Assembly: GCA_017470095.1 (NCBI GenBank)
Contig: JAFUFC010000101.1
Span: forward strand, 1-64,000
DNA: 64,000 nucleotides
Source: Clostridia bacterium
GTDB taxonomy: Bacteria; Bacillota; Clostridia; Christensenellales; Aristaeellaceae
Direction of reading: 5' to 3'
Shown here: positions 17,084 through 25,994 of the stretch, piece by piece
Layout of the letters: every line of letters begins with the position of its first letter
Position numbering within the stretch: the first letter of the stretch is position 1
Made by a program: the position numbers and the translations under genes
The notes under the pieces: model-generated
Databases searched by the model: none
The model's input: only the letters and a program-made list of their open reading frames with translations
What the model was told of the DNA's origin: nothing

Positions 17084-18226
17084 TCAAATCGTTTCCCTGG
17101 GAAATTTGAATTTGGCCACCGCCTGCTTGATCAGTTGATCGATGGCGGCCTTAGCGTCCTCCAGCAGCACATCCCGGCCGCTGTCCCTGAGCTTTTTCAG
17201 GATCCCCAGCACCTCCCGTCTGCGGGCGGGATCAATCTCCAGCAGGGCCTTGAGCACCGCTACCGCAGCGTCCCACCGGCCTGCATGCAATGCCGTCACG
17301 GTTTGAATACCCGATGCGTCCATAGAATCAAAAACGGCACTGACAAAATGCTGCCGCTGCTGATCATCCAAACCGTCGATCCAGCGGCTCAGCGCCTCGT
17401 CCAGAAACAAACTGGCTGGGGATTGGCTGTCCACCAGTTCAAAAGCAGTGCCCCGCACCTGCCAGGTCAAAGGATTGTGCTGCAAGATACCGGAAGCCGA
17501 GCTTTTCACGATCTTCCGCTCTGCCTGGCTGGACAAAAGAATGCCCACCAGGGACGATTCTGGAATGATCGACTGCACCTTGCCCAGCATCTCTTGGTAT
17601 TGGGGCGACGCCACCACCGCTTGATGGAAACCAGGGCCATCATTGGAATAGACCCGGGCAATTTTTTCCTGCACTGCGGCACCGCAAAACGCCGCCGCGT
17701 ACACCGCCAGATTGCCGCCCTTGGAGTGGCCGCCCACGTAGATGGGGCCGTCAAAGGCGGCCCCGACCTCGTTCAGGTATGCCGCTGCGTCCGTCTGACC
17801 TGGGGTCTCGGTAAAGCTGAAATTAAAATCCTCCCGCCAGCCTACGATGGTATCATCCGTCCCCCGGAAGGCCACATACAGAGCGCCATCGGGCAGATAA
17901 AAGCTGACGGCGGAAAACTGGACCTGCCGATCAGGGTCAATGTGGTTCACATAGCTGCCGGCCCGCACCGGCGCGTAGCGCATGCTCTCCCCCGCCGCGG
18001 CCAGCAGCGGCCCAGGATCATTGATCAGCACGGATTGGTATCCCTTTTCCCGGTACGCCGCCGCCACTTCCCGAAGCGGCACGGTTCCGCCGCCCTTTTC
18101 GGGCACAATATCCTCCATCTCCGCGTAGGAAAGCTCAGCCAAAACCAGGTTATCAATCTCGTTCAGCGGGCGCTCCCGGAAGGTGATATCTCCCCGCCAC
18201 GCCAGATAATCCATCATATCCGCCAT
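17084..18226 (-). CDS. DUF2974 (Mbeg1-like) lipase-fold protein
   Basis: 380 residues. The start MADMMDYLAWRGDITFRERP and the order of motifs match the DUF2974 family of alpha/beta hydrolases. FRGTDDTIVGWREDF contains the oxyanion-side block, and VGGHSKGGNLAVYAA contains the GxSxG-type nucleophile elbow with Ser in GHSKG at about residue 157. A likely catalytic Asp lies in SNDGPGF. There is no signal peptide, so it is probably cytoplasmic. Substrates of the family are not established; esterase or lipase activity is inferred from the fold. A sigma-A-type promoter sits 48 bp upstream and the CmpB-like gene follows closely. Confidence 0.8.
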   Translation of the reverse strand: MADMMDYLAWRGDITFRERPLNEIDNLVLAELSYAEMEDIVPEKGGGTVPLREVAAAYREKGYQSVLINDPGPLLAAAGESMRYAPVRAGSYVNHIDPDRQVQFSAVSFYLPDGALYVAFRGTDDTIVGWREDFNFSFTETPGQTDAAAYLNEVGAAFDGPIYVGGHSKGGNLAVYAAAFCGAAVQEKIARVYSNDGPGFHQAVVASPQYQEMLGKVQSIIPESSLVGILLSSQAERKIVKSSASGILQHNPLTWQVRGTAFELVDSQSPASLFLDEALSRWIDGLDDQQRQHFVSAVFDSMDASGIQTVTALHAGRWDAAVAVLKALLEIDPARRREVLGILKKLRDSGRDVLLEDAKAAIDQLIKQAVAKFKFPRETI

Positions 18227-18273
18227 GTTTTTCCCTTCCCACAGCCATCAAAATAGCTCTTGTAACCCTCGCC

Positions 18274-18302
18274 AGCATAGCACAGCGGCCAAGGATTTGC
18301 AA
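18274..18302 (-). promoter_or_regulatory. Sigma-A-type promoter for the DUF2974/CmpB-like operon
   Basis: On the minus strand TTGCAA, a 17-nt spacer and TATGCT. The predicted transcript start is about 40 nt ahead of the DUF2974 ATG. Confidence 0.55.
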
Positions 18303-18396
18303 GCTATTTTGCCACTGCCGCTCTATTCATAAAAAGTAAATACTGTAAATTATGGAAAAAAAAGTTAAAAAATTTCATAAAAGTGGGGATTTTTTC

Positions 18397-18425
18397 TTGC
18401 ATTTTGCTTTTATCGATGGTACGAT
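18397..18425 (+). promoter_or_regulatory. Candidate promoter of radC
   Basis: TTGCAT (18397-18402), 17-nt spacer, TACGAT (18420-18425). An AGGAGGA ribosome binding site and the radC ATG follow about 35 nt later. Confidence 0.5.
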
Positions 18426-18461
18426 GGTTTTATCAAATATTCAAATGAGGAGGAACGAACC

Positions 18462-19208
18462 ATGTCCGAGCACGCAGGGCACCGGGAAAGGCTGCGCACG
18501 CGCTACAAGCGCCAAGGCCTGGAGGGCTTTGCCCCCCACGAGGTGCTGGAACTGCTGCTCACTTTCGCCATTCCCCGGGTAGATACCAATTCCATCGCCC
18601 ATGAGCTGATCAACCGGTTCGGTTCCCTGCATGGCGTATTGGAAGCCAGCCAAATTGAATTGGAGCAGGTGCCCGGCGTGGGCACTTCCGCCTCCACCCT
18701 GATCACCATGCTGCTGCCCATGCTGCGCATGTACGAGCAGGAGCGGTTGATGCCCCGGCGGAAAATGAACACCTACGCCGCCTTGGCCGCCTACTGCCGC
18801 ACGCTATTTCTGGGGGTCAATTGCGAGCAGTTCTATCTGCTTTGTTTTGACGCCAAGCTAAATTTAACGGACACGGTGCTCATTTCCAGTGGCACGCCCG
18901 TTGAAGTCAGCGCCAATCCCCGGCTGATCGTGCAGGAATTGATGCGCCGGAACGCGGTGAACGCGGTGCTGACCCACAACCACCCCAGCCAATCGCCGCA
19001 GCCCTCCAATGAGGATATCGACCTGACGATCGAAATGCAATCCATCCTCCGGGGCGTAGGCATCCGCCTGATCGACCACGTCATCGTTGCCGGCAGCCAG
19101 GATTGCAGCATTCTTTCTTTCTTCCGGCAGGAAATGGCATCGGACGCGTCGCCCGCCCTGGCGGCGGATCGCCCCCAGCGCATGCTGCCGGCGCGAAGGA
19201 AAAAGTGA
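18462..19208 (+). CDS. radC: RadC family JAB-domain protein
   Basis: 248 residues. The N-terminal third is a helix-hairpin-helix-like region (ALINRFGSLHGVLEAS ... LEQVPGVGTSASTLI). The C-terminal JAB/MPN domain has the metalloprotease-like motif HNHPSQSPQPSNEDIDLT (about residues 168-185) and the closing block LIDHVIVAG. The family is widely annotated as a DNA-repair protein, but the repair role in E. coli was later questioned, and the biochemical function is unsettled. RadC normally ends soon after ILSF; here a basic tail of about 25 residues follows. AGGAGGAACGAACC gives a clear start. It is divergent from the DUF2974 operon. Confidence 0.88.
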   Translation: MSEHAGHRERLRTRYKRQGLEGFAPHEVLELLLTFAIPRVDTNSIAHELINRFGSLHGVLEASQIELEQVPGVGTSASTLITMLLPMLRMYEQERLMPRRKMNTYAALAAYCRTLFLGVNCEQFYLLCFDAKLNLTDTVLISSGTPVEVSANPRLIVQELMRRNAVNAVLTHNHPSQSPQPSNEDIDLTIEMQSILRGVGIRLIDHVIVAGSQDCSILSFFRQEMASDASPALAADRPQRMLPARRKK

Positions 19209-19374
19209 AGAAACTCCATAGAACTTTCCCAACGCCTTCCACAGTTCGGCATTGCCACTCAGCCGGACGCGGATAGTTGAAAAAAACAATCCGTAGGAAA
19301 GCAATTGCATGTTCCTGCGGATGATTTGCATTTTGGACGGTCCGGAAGAGAAGGGTTACAGTAAACGCTTGAGC

Positions 19375-19545
19375 GTGTTTTTAAAAAATGAGGAATGCGC
19401 CGTTTCGCGTGGCGCGGCCTGCAGTGCAAGGCACTTTGACGATGGTTTACTGAAATATAAAACGAAGAAAAGCAACGCGAAAATGCTGGCCGAGACGCCG
19501 TAAATGCGTCTTTCCGAATGTAGAAACAGATTTATGTAGAAACAG
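19375..19545. repeat. MITE-like repeat, copy A
   Basis: About 155-170 bp, sharing with copy B (53889-54039) the blocks AATGAGGAATG, CACTTTGACGATGGTTTACTG (B has CGCTTTGACG...), AAAAGCAACGC and TCTTTCCGAATGTAGAAACAG in the same order and spacing. The right end TAGAAACAG is repeated once more 7 bp further on. The left end is degenerate compared with copy B. It has no coding capacity and fills the gap between radC and the end of tlyA, stopping about 4 bp short of the tlyA stop codon. Confidence 0.75.
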
Positions 19546-19548
19546 ATT

Positions 19549-20346
19549 TTAATCCAGTTCCCGATGGGCTGTTTCCACCACCGACCGGATCAGCTCTTCC
19601 GGCACTGCTTTCCCTGTCCCCGGCCGGATATCCGCCAGGAATTCGATATTGCCCGCCGGGCCTTTGATGGGCGAAAAGGTCAGGTTCTCCACATGCCAAT
19701 CAAAGGTGGGCGCGAACAGGCAGATTTCCTGAATCACCCGTTCATGAATGGCTTTTTCCCGCACCACGCCATTCTTGCCTACCTGGCCCTTGCCCGCTTC
19801 AAACTGAGGCTTAATAAGCGTGAGGAAACGGCCGTTTTCCCCCATGATGGCAGCGGCCACAGGCAGAATCAGCTTGATGGAAATAAAGGATACGTCCATG
19901 ACCGTCAGGTTCGGCTGCCGGTCAAAGTTATCCCGGGTCAGGTTCCGGGCGTTGGTGCGTTCCATGACGGTCACCCGGGGATCATTGCGCAGTTTCCAAT
20001 CCAGCTGGCCATAGCCCACGTCGATTGCGTACACGTGGCCAGCCCCGTGCCGCAGCAGCACATCGGTAAAGCCTCCTGCCGCCGCTCCAATATCGAGCGC
20101 CACCGCGCCCTTCACATCGGCTTCAAAAGCGGTAATTGCCTTTTCCAATTTATGGCCACCCCGGCTGGCAAAACTGTCCTGCACGCCCCGGAGCACCACG
20201 TTGGCTTCCTCCGCCACTTGCTCCGATGCCTTCAGCACCTTTTTTTCGCCAATATACACTTGGCCCGCCATGATCATGGCCTGGGCCTTTTCCCGGCTGT
20301 CGGCCAAGCCGTGGGAGGCCATATACACGTCGATCCGCTGTTTCAT
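19549..20346 (-). CDS. tlyA: TlyA family rRNA 2'-O-methyltransferase / hemolysin
   Basis: 265 residues from the ATG at 20346; longer frames run into dxs and lack a ribosome binding site. The N-terminus (RIDVYMASHGLADSREKAQAM) is an S4 RNA-binding domain. From about residue 60 follows an FtsJ-type Rossmann methyltransferase: FASRGGHKLEKAI, VALDIGAAAGGFTDVLLRHG (SAM-binding loop), VYAIDVGYGQLDWKLR and the KPQFEAG block. In mycobacteria TlyA 2'-O-methylates 16S and 23S rRNA; that target is inferred here. The start overlaps the dxs stop as ATGA, which implies translational coupling; dxs-tlyA linkage is common in Clostridia. Confidence 0.9.
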   Translation of the reverse strand: MKQRIDVYMASHGLADSREKAQAMIMAGQVYIGEKKVLKASEQVAEEANVVLRGVQDSFASRGGHKLEKAITAFEADVKGAVALDIGAAAGGFTDVLLRHGAGHVYAIDVGYGQLDWKLRNDPRVTVMERTNARNLTRDNFDRQPNLTVMDVSFISIKLILPVAAAIMGENGRFLTLIKPQFEAGKGQVGKNGVVREKAIHERVIQEICLFAPTFDWHVENLTFSPIKGPAGNIEFLADIRPGTGKAVPEELIRSVVETAHRELD

Positions 20347-22181
20347 GTCCGCACCGCCTTTTGAATCTGAGCCGCTATTTGTTCCGCCGTCAGGCCATAA
20401 CGCGCCAACAGCTGCTTCCGGTTGCCGTGGGGAATAAAGGCGTCCGGCAAAGAAAACATCCGCCGGGGCCCCGGAAGCCCCGCGCAAGCGCAGATTTGGG
20501 CCGTAATACTGCCCAAGCCCCCGGTAAGCGCATGCTCTTCCACCGTAAACACAGGAACCCGTTCCGCCGCCAGCCTCCGCAAACAGCCTTCATCCCCAGG
20601 CCACAGGGTGGACGCGTTGATCACCGACGCGCGAATCCCTTTCTTCTCCAATATATCCGCCGCTTTCAGGCATTCCTCCAGAATGGCAGAAACGCCGATC
20701 ACGGCCGCATCCCCGCCGGGGCGCAGGGCATCCCACCGTCCCGCGGAAAAACCGGCAAAGGGCAGGTGCACCTTGGTATTTTTAGGATAACGAATAGCCA
20801 CTGGCCCCGATTGGGACAGGGCCCAATCAATCATGGCCCGCAGCTCCGCCTCACAAGCGGGAGAGAGCACCCGCATCCCCGGCATGGTGCGCAGCATGCC
20901 CACGCCATAAATACCGTGATGGGTGGCGCCGTCCTCGCCGCCAAGGCCCGCCCGGTCCATCAGGAAGGTGACGGGCAGCTGCTGCAGGCACACATCCTCC
21001 ATGATCTGATCGAAGCCGCGCTGCAAAAACGTTTCATAAATCGCCACAAAGGGCCGCAGGCCCCCGGCGGCCATGCCGGAAGCAAGGGTGACAGCATGTT
21101 CCTCGGCAATGCCCACGTCAAACAGGCGATCGGGATATTTTTCCGCAAAGGGCGTAAAGCCGGTACTATCCGTCATAGCGGCAGTAACGACGCAAATGTC
21201 CGGCCGTCCGGCCGCCAGCTCCGTCACATAAGCCCCGGCAGCGCTGCCCATGGTGGGGCCGGACTTTTCATCCTGGGGCATAAACGGCGATACGCCATGG
21301 TACTTTTCCGGTTTTTCTTCCGCGTCCCGGAATCCGTTGCCCTTTCGAGTGACTACGTGCACCACCACCGGCTCTTCCATCTCCAGCAGCTGGCGGAACA
21401 CCCGCTCCATGCCCGGCAAATCATGCCCGTCAATGGGGCCAAAATAGCGGAAGCCTAAAGCGGTAAAATATTTATCCCGCACCAGCACGTTGCGGGCCTT
21501 ATTCTTGATCCGCTGGAAGCCCCGGTACAGCGCGTTGCTGCCCACAGGGACCCGGCGCAGCGCATCGGCCACCGCCTTCTTGGCGCCCAGCCATCCGCGG
21601 CTGACGCGAAGCCTGGTCAATTGCCGGGACAGGGCTCCCACATTCCGGGAAATGGACATGCCGTTATCGTTGACCACGATCATCATGGGCGTGTGCCGGC
21701 TGCCCGCGTCATTCAGCGCCTCATAGCACATGCCCCCGGTCAGGGCCCCATCTCCCACCACGGCTACCACTTTGTAATGTTCGCCTTGCATATCCCGGGC
21801 CCGGGCCAGGCCCAGGGCGGCGGAGATGGCGGTGGACGCGTGGCCGGTGTCCATCACGTCGTATTCGCTTTCCTCCCGTCGGGGAAACCCACACAAACCG
21901 TCGGTCTTGCGAAGGGAAGCAAACTGCTTTTGCCGGCCCGTCAGGAGCTTATGGGTATAGCACTGATGCCCCACGTCAAAAAGGATCTTGTCCTCGGGGC
22001 AATGTAGCACCCGGTGCAGGGCCACCGTCAATTCCACCGCGCCCAAATTGGAAGCCAGATGGCCCCCGTTTACCGCCACGGTCTTAATGATCTCCTCCCG
22101 GATTTCCTGGACCAGCTTAGGCAGCTCCTGTGCCGGTATCTGCCCCAAATCCCTGGGCGAGGTCAATTCAGCAAGCTTCAT
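20343..22181 (-). CDS. dxs: 1-deoxy-D-xylulose-5-phosphate synthase
   Basis: 612 residues, the usual length. It condenses pyruvate and glyceraldehyde 3-phosphate, with thiamine diphosphate, in the first step of the MEP isoprenoid pathway; the product also feeds thiamine and pyridoxal synthesis. Visible motifs: HLASNLGAVELTVALH, FDVGHQCYTHKLLTGR, the ThDP/Mg motif GDGALTGGMCYEALNDAG (about residue 143), the transketolase pyrimidine block DVGIAEEHAVTLASGMA, and DRAGLGGEDGATHHG. It is first in an operon with tlyA, behind a near-consensus promoter. Confidence 0.97.
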   Translation of the reverse strand: MKLAELTSPRDLGQIPAQELPKLVQEIREEIIKTVAVNGGHLASNLGAVELTVALHRVLHCPEDKILFDVGHQCYTHKLLTGRQKQFASLRKTDGLCGFPRREESEYDVMDTGHASTAISAALGLARARDMQGEHYKVVAVVGDGALTGGMCYEALNDAGSRHTPMMIVVNDNGMSISRNVGALSRQLTRLRVSRGWLGAKKAVADALRRVPVGSNALYRGFQRIKNKARNVLVRDKYFTALGFRYFGPIDGHDLPGMERVFRQLLEMEEPVVVHVVTRKGNGFRDAEEKPEKYHGVSPFMPQDEKSGPTMGSAAGAYVTELAAGRPDICVVTAAMTDSTGFTPFAEKYPDRLFDVGIAEEHAVTLASGMAAGGLRPFVAIYETFLQRGFDQIMEDVCLQQLPVTFLMDRAGLGGEDGATHHGIYGVGMLRTMPGMRVLSPACEAELRAMIDWALSQSGPVAIRYPKNTKVHLPFAGFSAGRWDALRPGGDAAVIGVSAILEECLKAADILEKKGIRASVINASTLWPGDEGCLRRLAAERVPVFTVEEHALTGGLGSITAQICACAGLPGPRRMFSLPDAFIPHGNRKQLLARYGLTAEQIAAQIQKAVRT

Positions 22182-22218
22182 GGATTTCCACTCCGTTGAA
22201 AAGAAATCAATCTAATCT

Positions 22219-22247
22219 ATTATACACGTTCGAGCGGTTTTTGTAAA
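22219..22247 (-). promoter_or_regulatory. Sigma-A promoter of dxs-tlyA
   Basis: On the minus strand TTTACA, 17-nt spacer, TATAAT, about 38 bp before the dxs ATG. Confidence 0.75.
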
Positions 22248-22370
22248 CGCTGGGGCCGTTCGTTTTCCTGTCCAGACGGAAAATGCCGGGAAATTGGAGG
22301 AAGAAGCAGGATTTTTTCGTTTCTGTTACGAAATAATGAAAGGTATACCCTTTTATCCGGAGGAACAAAG

Positions 22371-24206
22371 ATGAGATGTCCCCAATGCGGCCACTGGAAC
22401 CGGGCTTCTTTCCCCCGCTGCTTTAAATGCGGCGCGGTGCTGCCGAAGGAACCAGCCGCCGATCAAAAGCCGGAAGCACCCAATGCCGGGCCTGCCGGCA
22501 AAATATACATTCAAATCAATGAAGAGGGCAAAGCCACCGCCGCCATGGACGAGCGGGATAAGCTGGCCCAGGAAATGAAGGAACTGGTCGCCCGGAAGCA
22601 GAAGGGCGAAATTGAGCAGCAGCGCCTGCGGGAAAGCGGCGCTAAGCAGGGCTTTGCCCCCACAGGCCGGGATGTGGAAACGCTCACCGGCCGCACCGGT
22701 GCGCCCTTTTCCCAGCGCATTTCCCGGTCCGTCAACGGCGAACCGGTGGAGGGCGACGTGCGCCCCGACGCCATTCCCGTGGTGTCCACCCGAGTGATCG
22801 ATTACGATGAGTATGGCGATGGCCCGCTGCAAACGCCGGTCAAAAGCAAAGGCAAGGCCAAACGATATAAAACCCACCGTCGTTTTGGCTTTTCCAGATT
22901 GCTTAGAACTGCCGCGCTCCTGATCATCGTGGGCGTCGTTCTGGGCGCGGTTTACCAGTTCATTGCCCGCCCGATTCTGGACAACCGGAATACGGAGCCA
23001 TTGCAGGAGCGGGCCATCATCACTCCGTCCATTTTGAACGATATGCCCTCCCATCTGGTGCGCATTCCCGGGGAGGAAGGCCAGAGCATCCGCATCAAGG
23101 AAATGAAGCAAAGCTACCTGGTGGTGGGCGGCTATGCCACCTTCGAGGTGCCCGATTATCGCTGGTACGAAGGGGCCGAGTCGGTGACCCAGGAAACGGT
23201 GATGGCCACCCTGACACCGTATCTGCAAACCGGCGCGGGAGAAGAAAAGCCCCTGGAAAAAATCAGCTATGAAGTGGAAATTCCCCTCTCTCCCCTGACG
23301 CTGATCAGCCCCTCCAGCACCTTTACGGAAGTTTCCACCGCCCTATACCAGATCCAGTTCGAGGTGGCGGAAAACAGCACCGTGTACATTTACCGCGGCG
23401 CAATAACGGAAGCCAATAAAGAGGATCTGTCCGACCTGGTGAACACCCGCAGCGGCAGCCTGTCCTTGAACGTATCGGTATCCGCCATCGGCAACAACGA
23501 CATTACCATCGTCACCCGGGCCCAGTATTACCGGGAGAATTCGATGACCATCACCCTCTACCGGGCGCCCCAGCAGATCACCCTGAACCTGGCCGCCGAT
23601 ATCGCCACCCGGTACACGCCCCAGCTGGTAGAGGACCAAAGCCAGCCCAAGGACGCCAAGGGCAATTATCCCATGATCGAGCCCAATATGACGGTCAAAG
23701 GCACCACCGTCACCTGGGCCAATATCGAGGTCATCTCCCCCTACGTGAACCTGGACACCACCAAGGTGGCCGCCACGGGCGAATTTTCCTTCGAAGCGGT
23801 GTTCGACCATTTTGGCGACAACGTGATCGAAATCCACGCCTCCGCCCCGGGCTTTGAAACCAGCGTGGTCAAGCACACGGTGTACTACGTGCCGGTAGCG
23901 GCCATCTACACCCGCAAAGCCTGGGATATGGACACCCAGTACACCGATTACCTGAACAACTCCGAAAAGCGCATCGCCAATACGCAGATCTACCTGTGTG
24001 AAGGCACCATCACTCAAATTCTGTCCGAGCGCCCGGCCATGGCCATCCTGAAGCTGAAAAAAAGCCCGGAGCGCACCGTGCTGATCACCAACTATTCCAA
24101 CGACACCTGGACCGTGGGCGCGGAATACCGTATCTTCGCCGACGCCTACGGCCTGTATAACGGCGCGCCATGGCTCAGCGGACGGTATACGTACAAGGTA
24201 AATTAG
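22371..24206 (+). CDS. Zinc-ribbon, single-pass membrane protein of unknown function
   Basis: 611 residues. The first 20 residues hold a zinc ribbon with two CxxC pairs (Cys3/Cys6 and Cys17/Cys20). Residues 55-80 are a charged helix (EMKELVARKQKGEIEQQRL). A single membrane segment (AALLIIVGVVLGAVYQFI) lies near residues 181-198, preceded by basic residues (KGKAKRYKTHRR), so the N-terminus should be cytoplasmic and about 410 residues outside. The outer part is beta-rich, without cysteine-rich or catalytic motifs I recognise, and its repeated Thr/Val strands suggest Ig-like modules. It starts after CCGGAGGAACAAAG and ends in TAG. The layout recalls zinc-ribbon membrane proteins of Bacillota of unknown role. 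Confidence 0.7.
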   Translation: MRCPQCGHWNRASFPRCFKCGAVLPKEPAADQKPEAPNAGPAGKIYIQINEEGKATAAMDERDKLAQEMKELVARKQKGEIEQQRLRESGAKQGFAPTGRDVETLTGRTGAPFSQRISRSVNGEPVEGDVRPDAIPVVSTRVIDYDEYGDGPLQTPVKSKGKAKRYKTHRRFGFSRLLRTAALLIIVGVVLGAVYQFIARPILDNRNTEPLQERAIITPSILNDMPSHLVRIPGEEGQSIRIKEMKQSYLVVGGYATFEVPDYRWYEGAESVTQETVMATLTPYLQTGAGEEKPLEKISYEVEIPLSPLTLISPSSTFTEVSTALYQIQFEVAENSTVYIYRGAITEANKEDLSDLVNTRSGSLSLNVSVSAIGNNDITIVTRAQYYRENSMTITLYRAPQQITLNLAADIATRYTPQLVEDQSQPKDAKGNYPMIEPNMTVKGTTVTWANIEVISPYVNLDTTKVAATGEFSFEAVFDHFGDNVIEIHASAPGFETSVVKHTVYYVPVAAIYTRKAWDMDTQYTDYLNNSEKRIANTQIYLCEGTITQILSERPAMAILKLKKSPERTVLITNYSNDTWTVGAEYRIFADAYGLYNGAPWLSGRYTYKVN

Positions 24207-24212
24207 GCAATA

Positions 24213-24236
24213 AAAAAGGGCCTTCCCGGCCCCTTA
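24213..24236. terminator. Bidirectional terminator between the zinc-ribbon gene and rqcH
   Basis: AAGGGCC and GGCCCCTT pair around a short TTCC loop between two convergent genes. An A-run precedes it, which reads as a U-run on the minus strand. It overlaps the last codons of rqcH. Confidence 0.55.
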
Positions 24237-25961
24237 CAGCCGCTTGATGGCGGCGATTTCTCCTTCGGTGGCAGACACCATCACCGTCTTTTGATGGGTA
24301 TAGATCACAAAGCCCGCGGGCGATCCGCCGGGCTTTTTAACATGCTTGCGCAGGGTGTAATCCACCGGCACGGCCACGCCTTTGCCCTTTGAGAACCAAG
24401 CGGCCAGGCGCAGGGCAGTGGCCAGGGCTTCCGGCGATGCCTTTTCCCCGCGGATGATCACGTGGGAGCCAGGCATATCTTTGGCATGAAGCCAGGTTTC
24501 GTATCCCCGGGCTGCGCCGGTGACCCGGTCATTTTGGCTGCTGTTTTTACCCACTACGATTTCCGTGCCGTCTCCCGCCTGGAAGCGCATGGGCGCGCTT
24601 TCCTGCTGTTTGGGCCGCTTTTTCATGGCGTGGGCGCGCACGATGCCCGCTTCCTCCAAAACCCTTCGCACGTCGCTCAGGTCCTGCTCCGTTTCGCTTT
24701 CTTCCAGGTCGAACAACGCCTGCTCCAGCAGTTCCATTTCTTTTAGCGTTTTTTCTTTTTGTTCCGCCGCGATGCCCTGGGCCGCCCGAGCCTTGCGATA
24801 ACGCTTGAAATATTTCTGGGCGTTTTGCGCCGGGGTCAGGGCCACATCCAGGGCAATGTCCATCATGCCCCCCTCCGGATCGTAAAAATTGGGCAGCTGC
24901 ACCGTTGCCGCTCCCCGAGGCACGGCATAGGCCTGGGCGGTGAGCAACTCGCCAGCAATGCGGTATTCTTCCATCCGGGCGCTGGCCATGATTTCTTCCT
25001 CCTGCATGGCCAGCTTCTTTTCATCCCGTTCCAGATGCAGTTTGATGGTATGCTTGAGGGAAGCGCTTTTTTGGTTCATCCGGTCCCGCCGATCCCGGCC
25101 GAAATAAAAATCATCCAGGGCGGCGGACAGGGTGGGATAGGGCTTTTGCCGTTCGGTATCCAGGCTCAGGTAAGGATAGGGCAGCACGTCGGCCATCAAT
25201 CCGTCCCCGTTCATCTGGGCCGTGGGCCGGAAAAGCCCAGGCAGGCGGTGGAAAAAATCGCACACCACCCGGCTCAGCTCCTCAATTTTCAGGTCAGCCA
25301 GGTCCGCCCGGTGCATGCCTACGGCCCGGAAGGCAATTTCCCGGGCGGCCACTGGTGACAAGCCCCGGATGGCGGCGGCCAGCGCTTTATCGACAGGCCC
25401 GGCCATGGCGGATAATTTGGCCCCAAGCGTCTCCTCCGTCAGTTCCGCCGGGTCGATCTTCTCCTGGGCCGGGGGCAACACAAAGGGCAGCCCCGGCAAT
25501 GCCTGGCGCACCCGGCTCATATCCCCAGACACGTGGCGGATGGCGTCCACAATGCGCCCATCCTTCACCAGCGTCAGGTTGCTGTGCCGGCCCATCAATT
25601 CCAAATACAGTTCCCGGATGGCGTTGTCTCCCAGCTCATCCTTGTTTTCGATGGTCATTTTCAGCACCCGGTCGCCACCCAGCTGCTCAATGCCCAGCAA
25701 ATGCCCCCCTTGCAGGTGCTTGCGCATCAGCATGCAGAACATGGGCGCGTCGATGGGGTTCTGGTAGGACACCTTTGTCAGGTGCACCCGCGCAAAGGAC
25801 GGCGCGGCGGACAAAAGCAGCCGGTGGTTCTTTCCCTGGGCGCGGATGAGCAGCACCAACATATCTTTTTCAGGCTGGGTCACCTTTTCAATGCGCCCAT
25901 CCCGCAGCGTTTCCTGCAATTCCCGGGCCATAAAGCCCAGCGTCAGGCCGTCAAAAGGCAT
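24234..25961 (-). CDS. rqcH: RqcH/NFACT family ribosome quality control protein (formerly fibronectin-binding FbpA)
   Basis: 575 residues. The start MPFDGLTLGFMARELQETL and the block RMNQKSASLKHTIKLHLERD are typical of NFACT proteins. The C-terminal NFACT-R domain shows KNSSQNDRVTGAARGYETWLHAKDMPGSHVIIR (read from about residue 475; split here only for length). Related RqcH in Bacillus subtilis binds stalled 50S subunits with tRNA-Ala and adds alanine tails that mark nascent chains for degradation. The older name fibronectin-binding protein reflects adhesion assays. The central region (residues 295-440) is a coiled coil. It is 33 bp downstream of the kinase-like gene and probably in its operon. 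Confidence 0.92.
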   Translation of the reverse strand: MPFDGLTLGFMARELQETLRDGRIEKVTQPEKDMLVLLIRAQGKNHRLLLSAAPSFARVHLTKVSYQNPIDAPMFCMLMRKHLQGGHLLGIEQLGGDRVLKMTIENKDELGDNAIRELYLELMGRHSNLTLVKDGRIVDAIRHVSGDMSRVRQALPGLPFVLPPAQEKIDPAELTEETLGAKLSAMAGPVDKALAAAIRGLSPVAAREIAFRAVGMHRADLADLKIEELSRVVCDFFHRLPGLFRPTAQMNGDGLMADVLPYPYLSLDTERQKPYPTLSAALDDFYFGRDRRDRMNQKSASLKHTIKLHLERDEKKLAMQEEEIMASARMEEYRIAGELLTAQAYAVPRGAATVQLPNFYDPEGGMMDIALDVALTPAQNAQKYFKRYRKARAAQGIAAEQKEKTLKEMELLEQALFDLEESETEQDLSDVRRVLEEAGIVRAHAMKKRPKQQESAPMRFQAGDGTEIVVGKNSSQNDRVTGAARGYETWLHAKDMPGSHVIIRGEKASPEALATALRLAAWFSKGKGVAVPVDYTLRKHVKKPGGSPAGFVIYTHQKTVMVSATEGEIAAIKRL

Positions 25962-25994
25962 GAAAAAATCCCTCCATCAATGATCAAAAACCCT

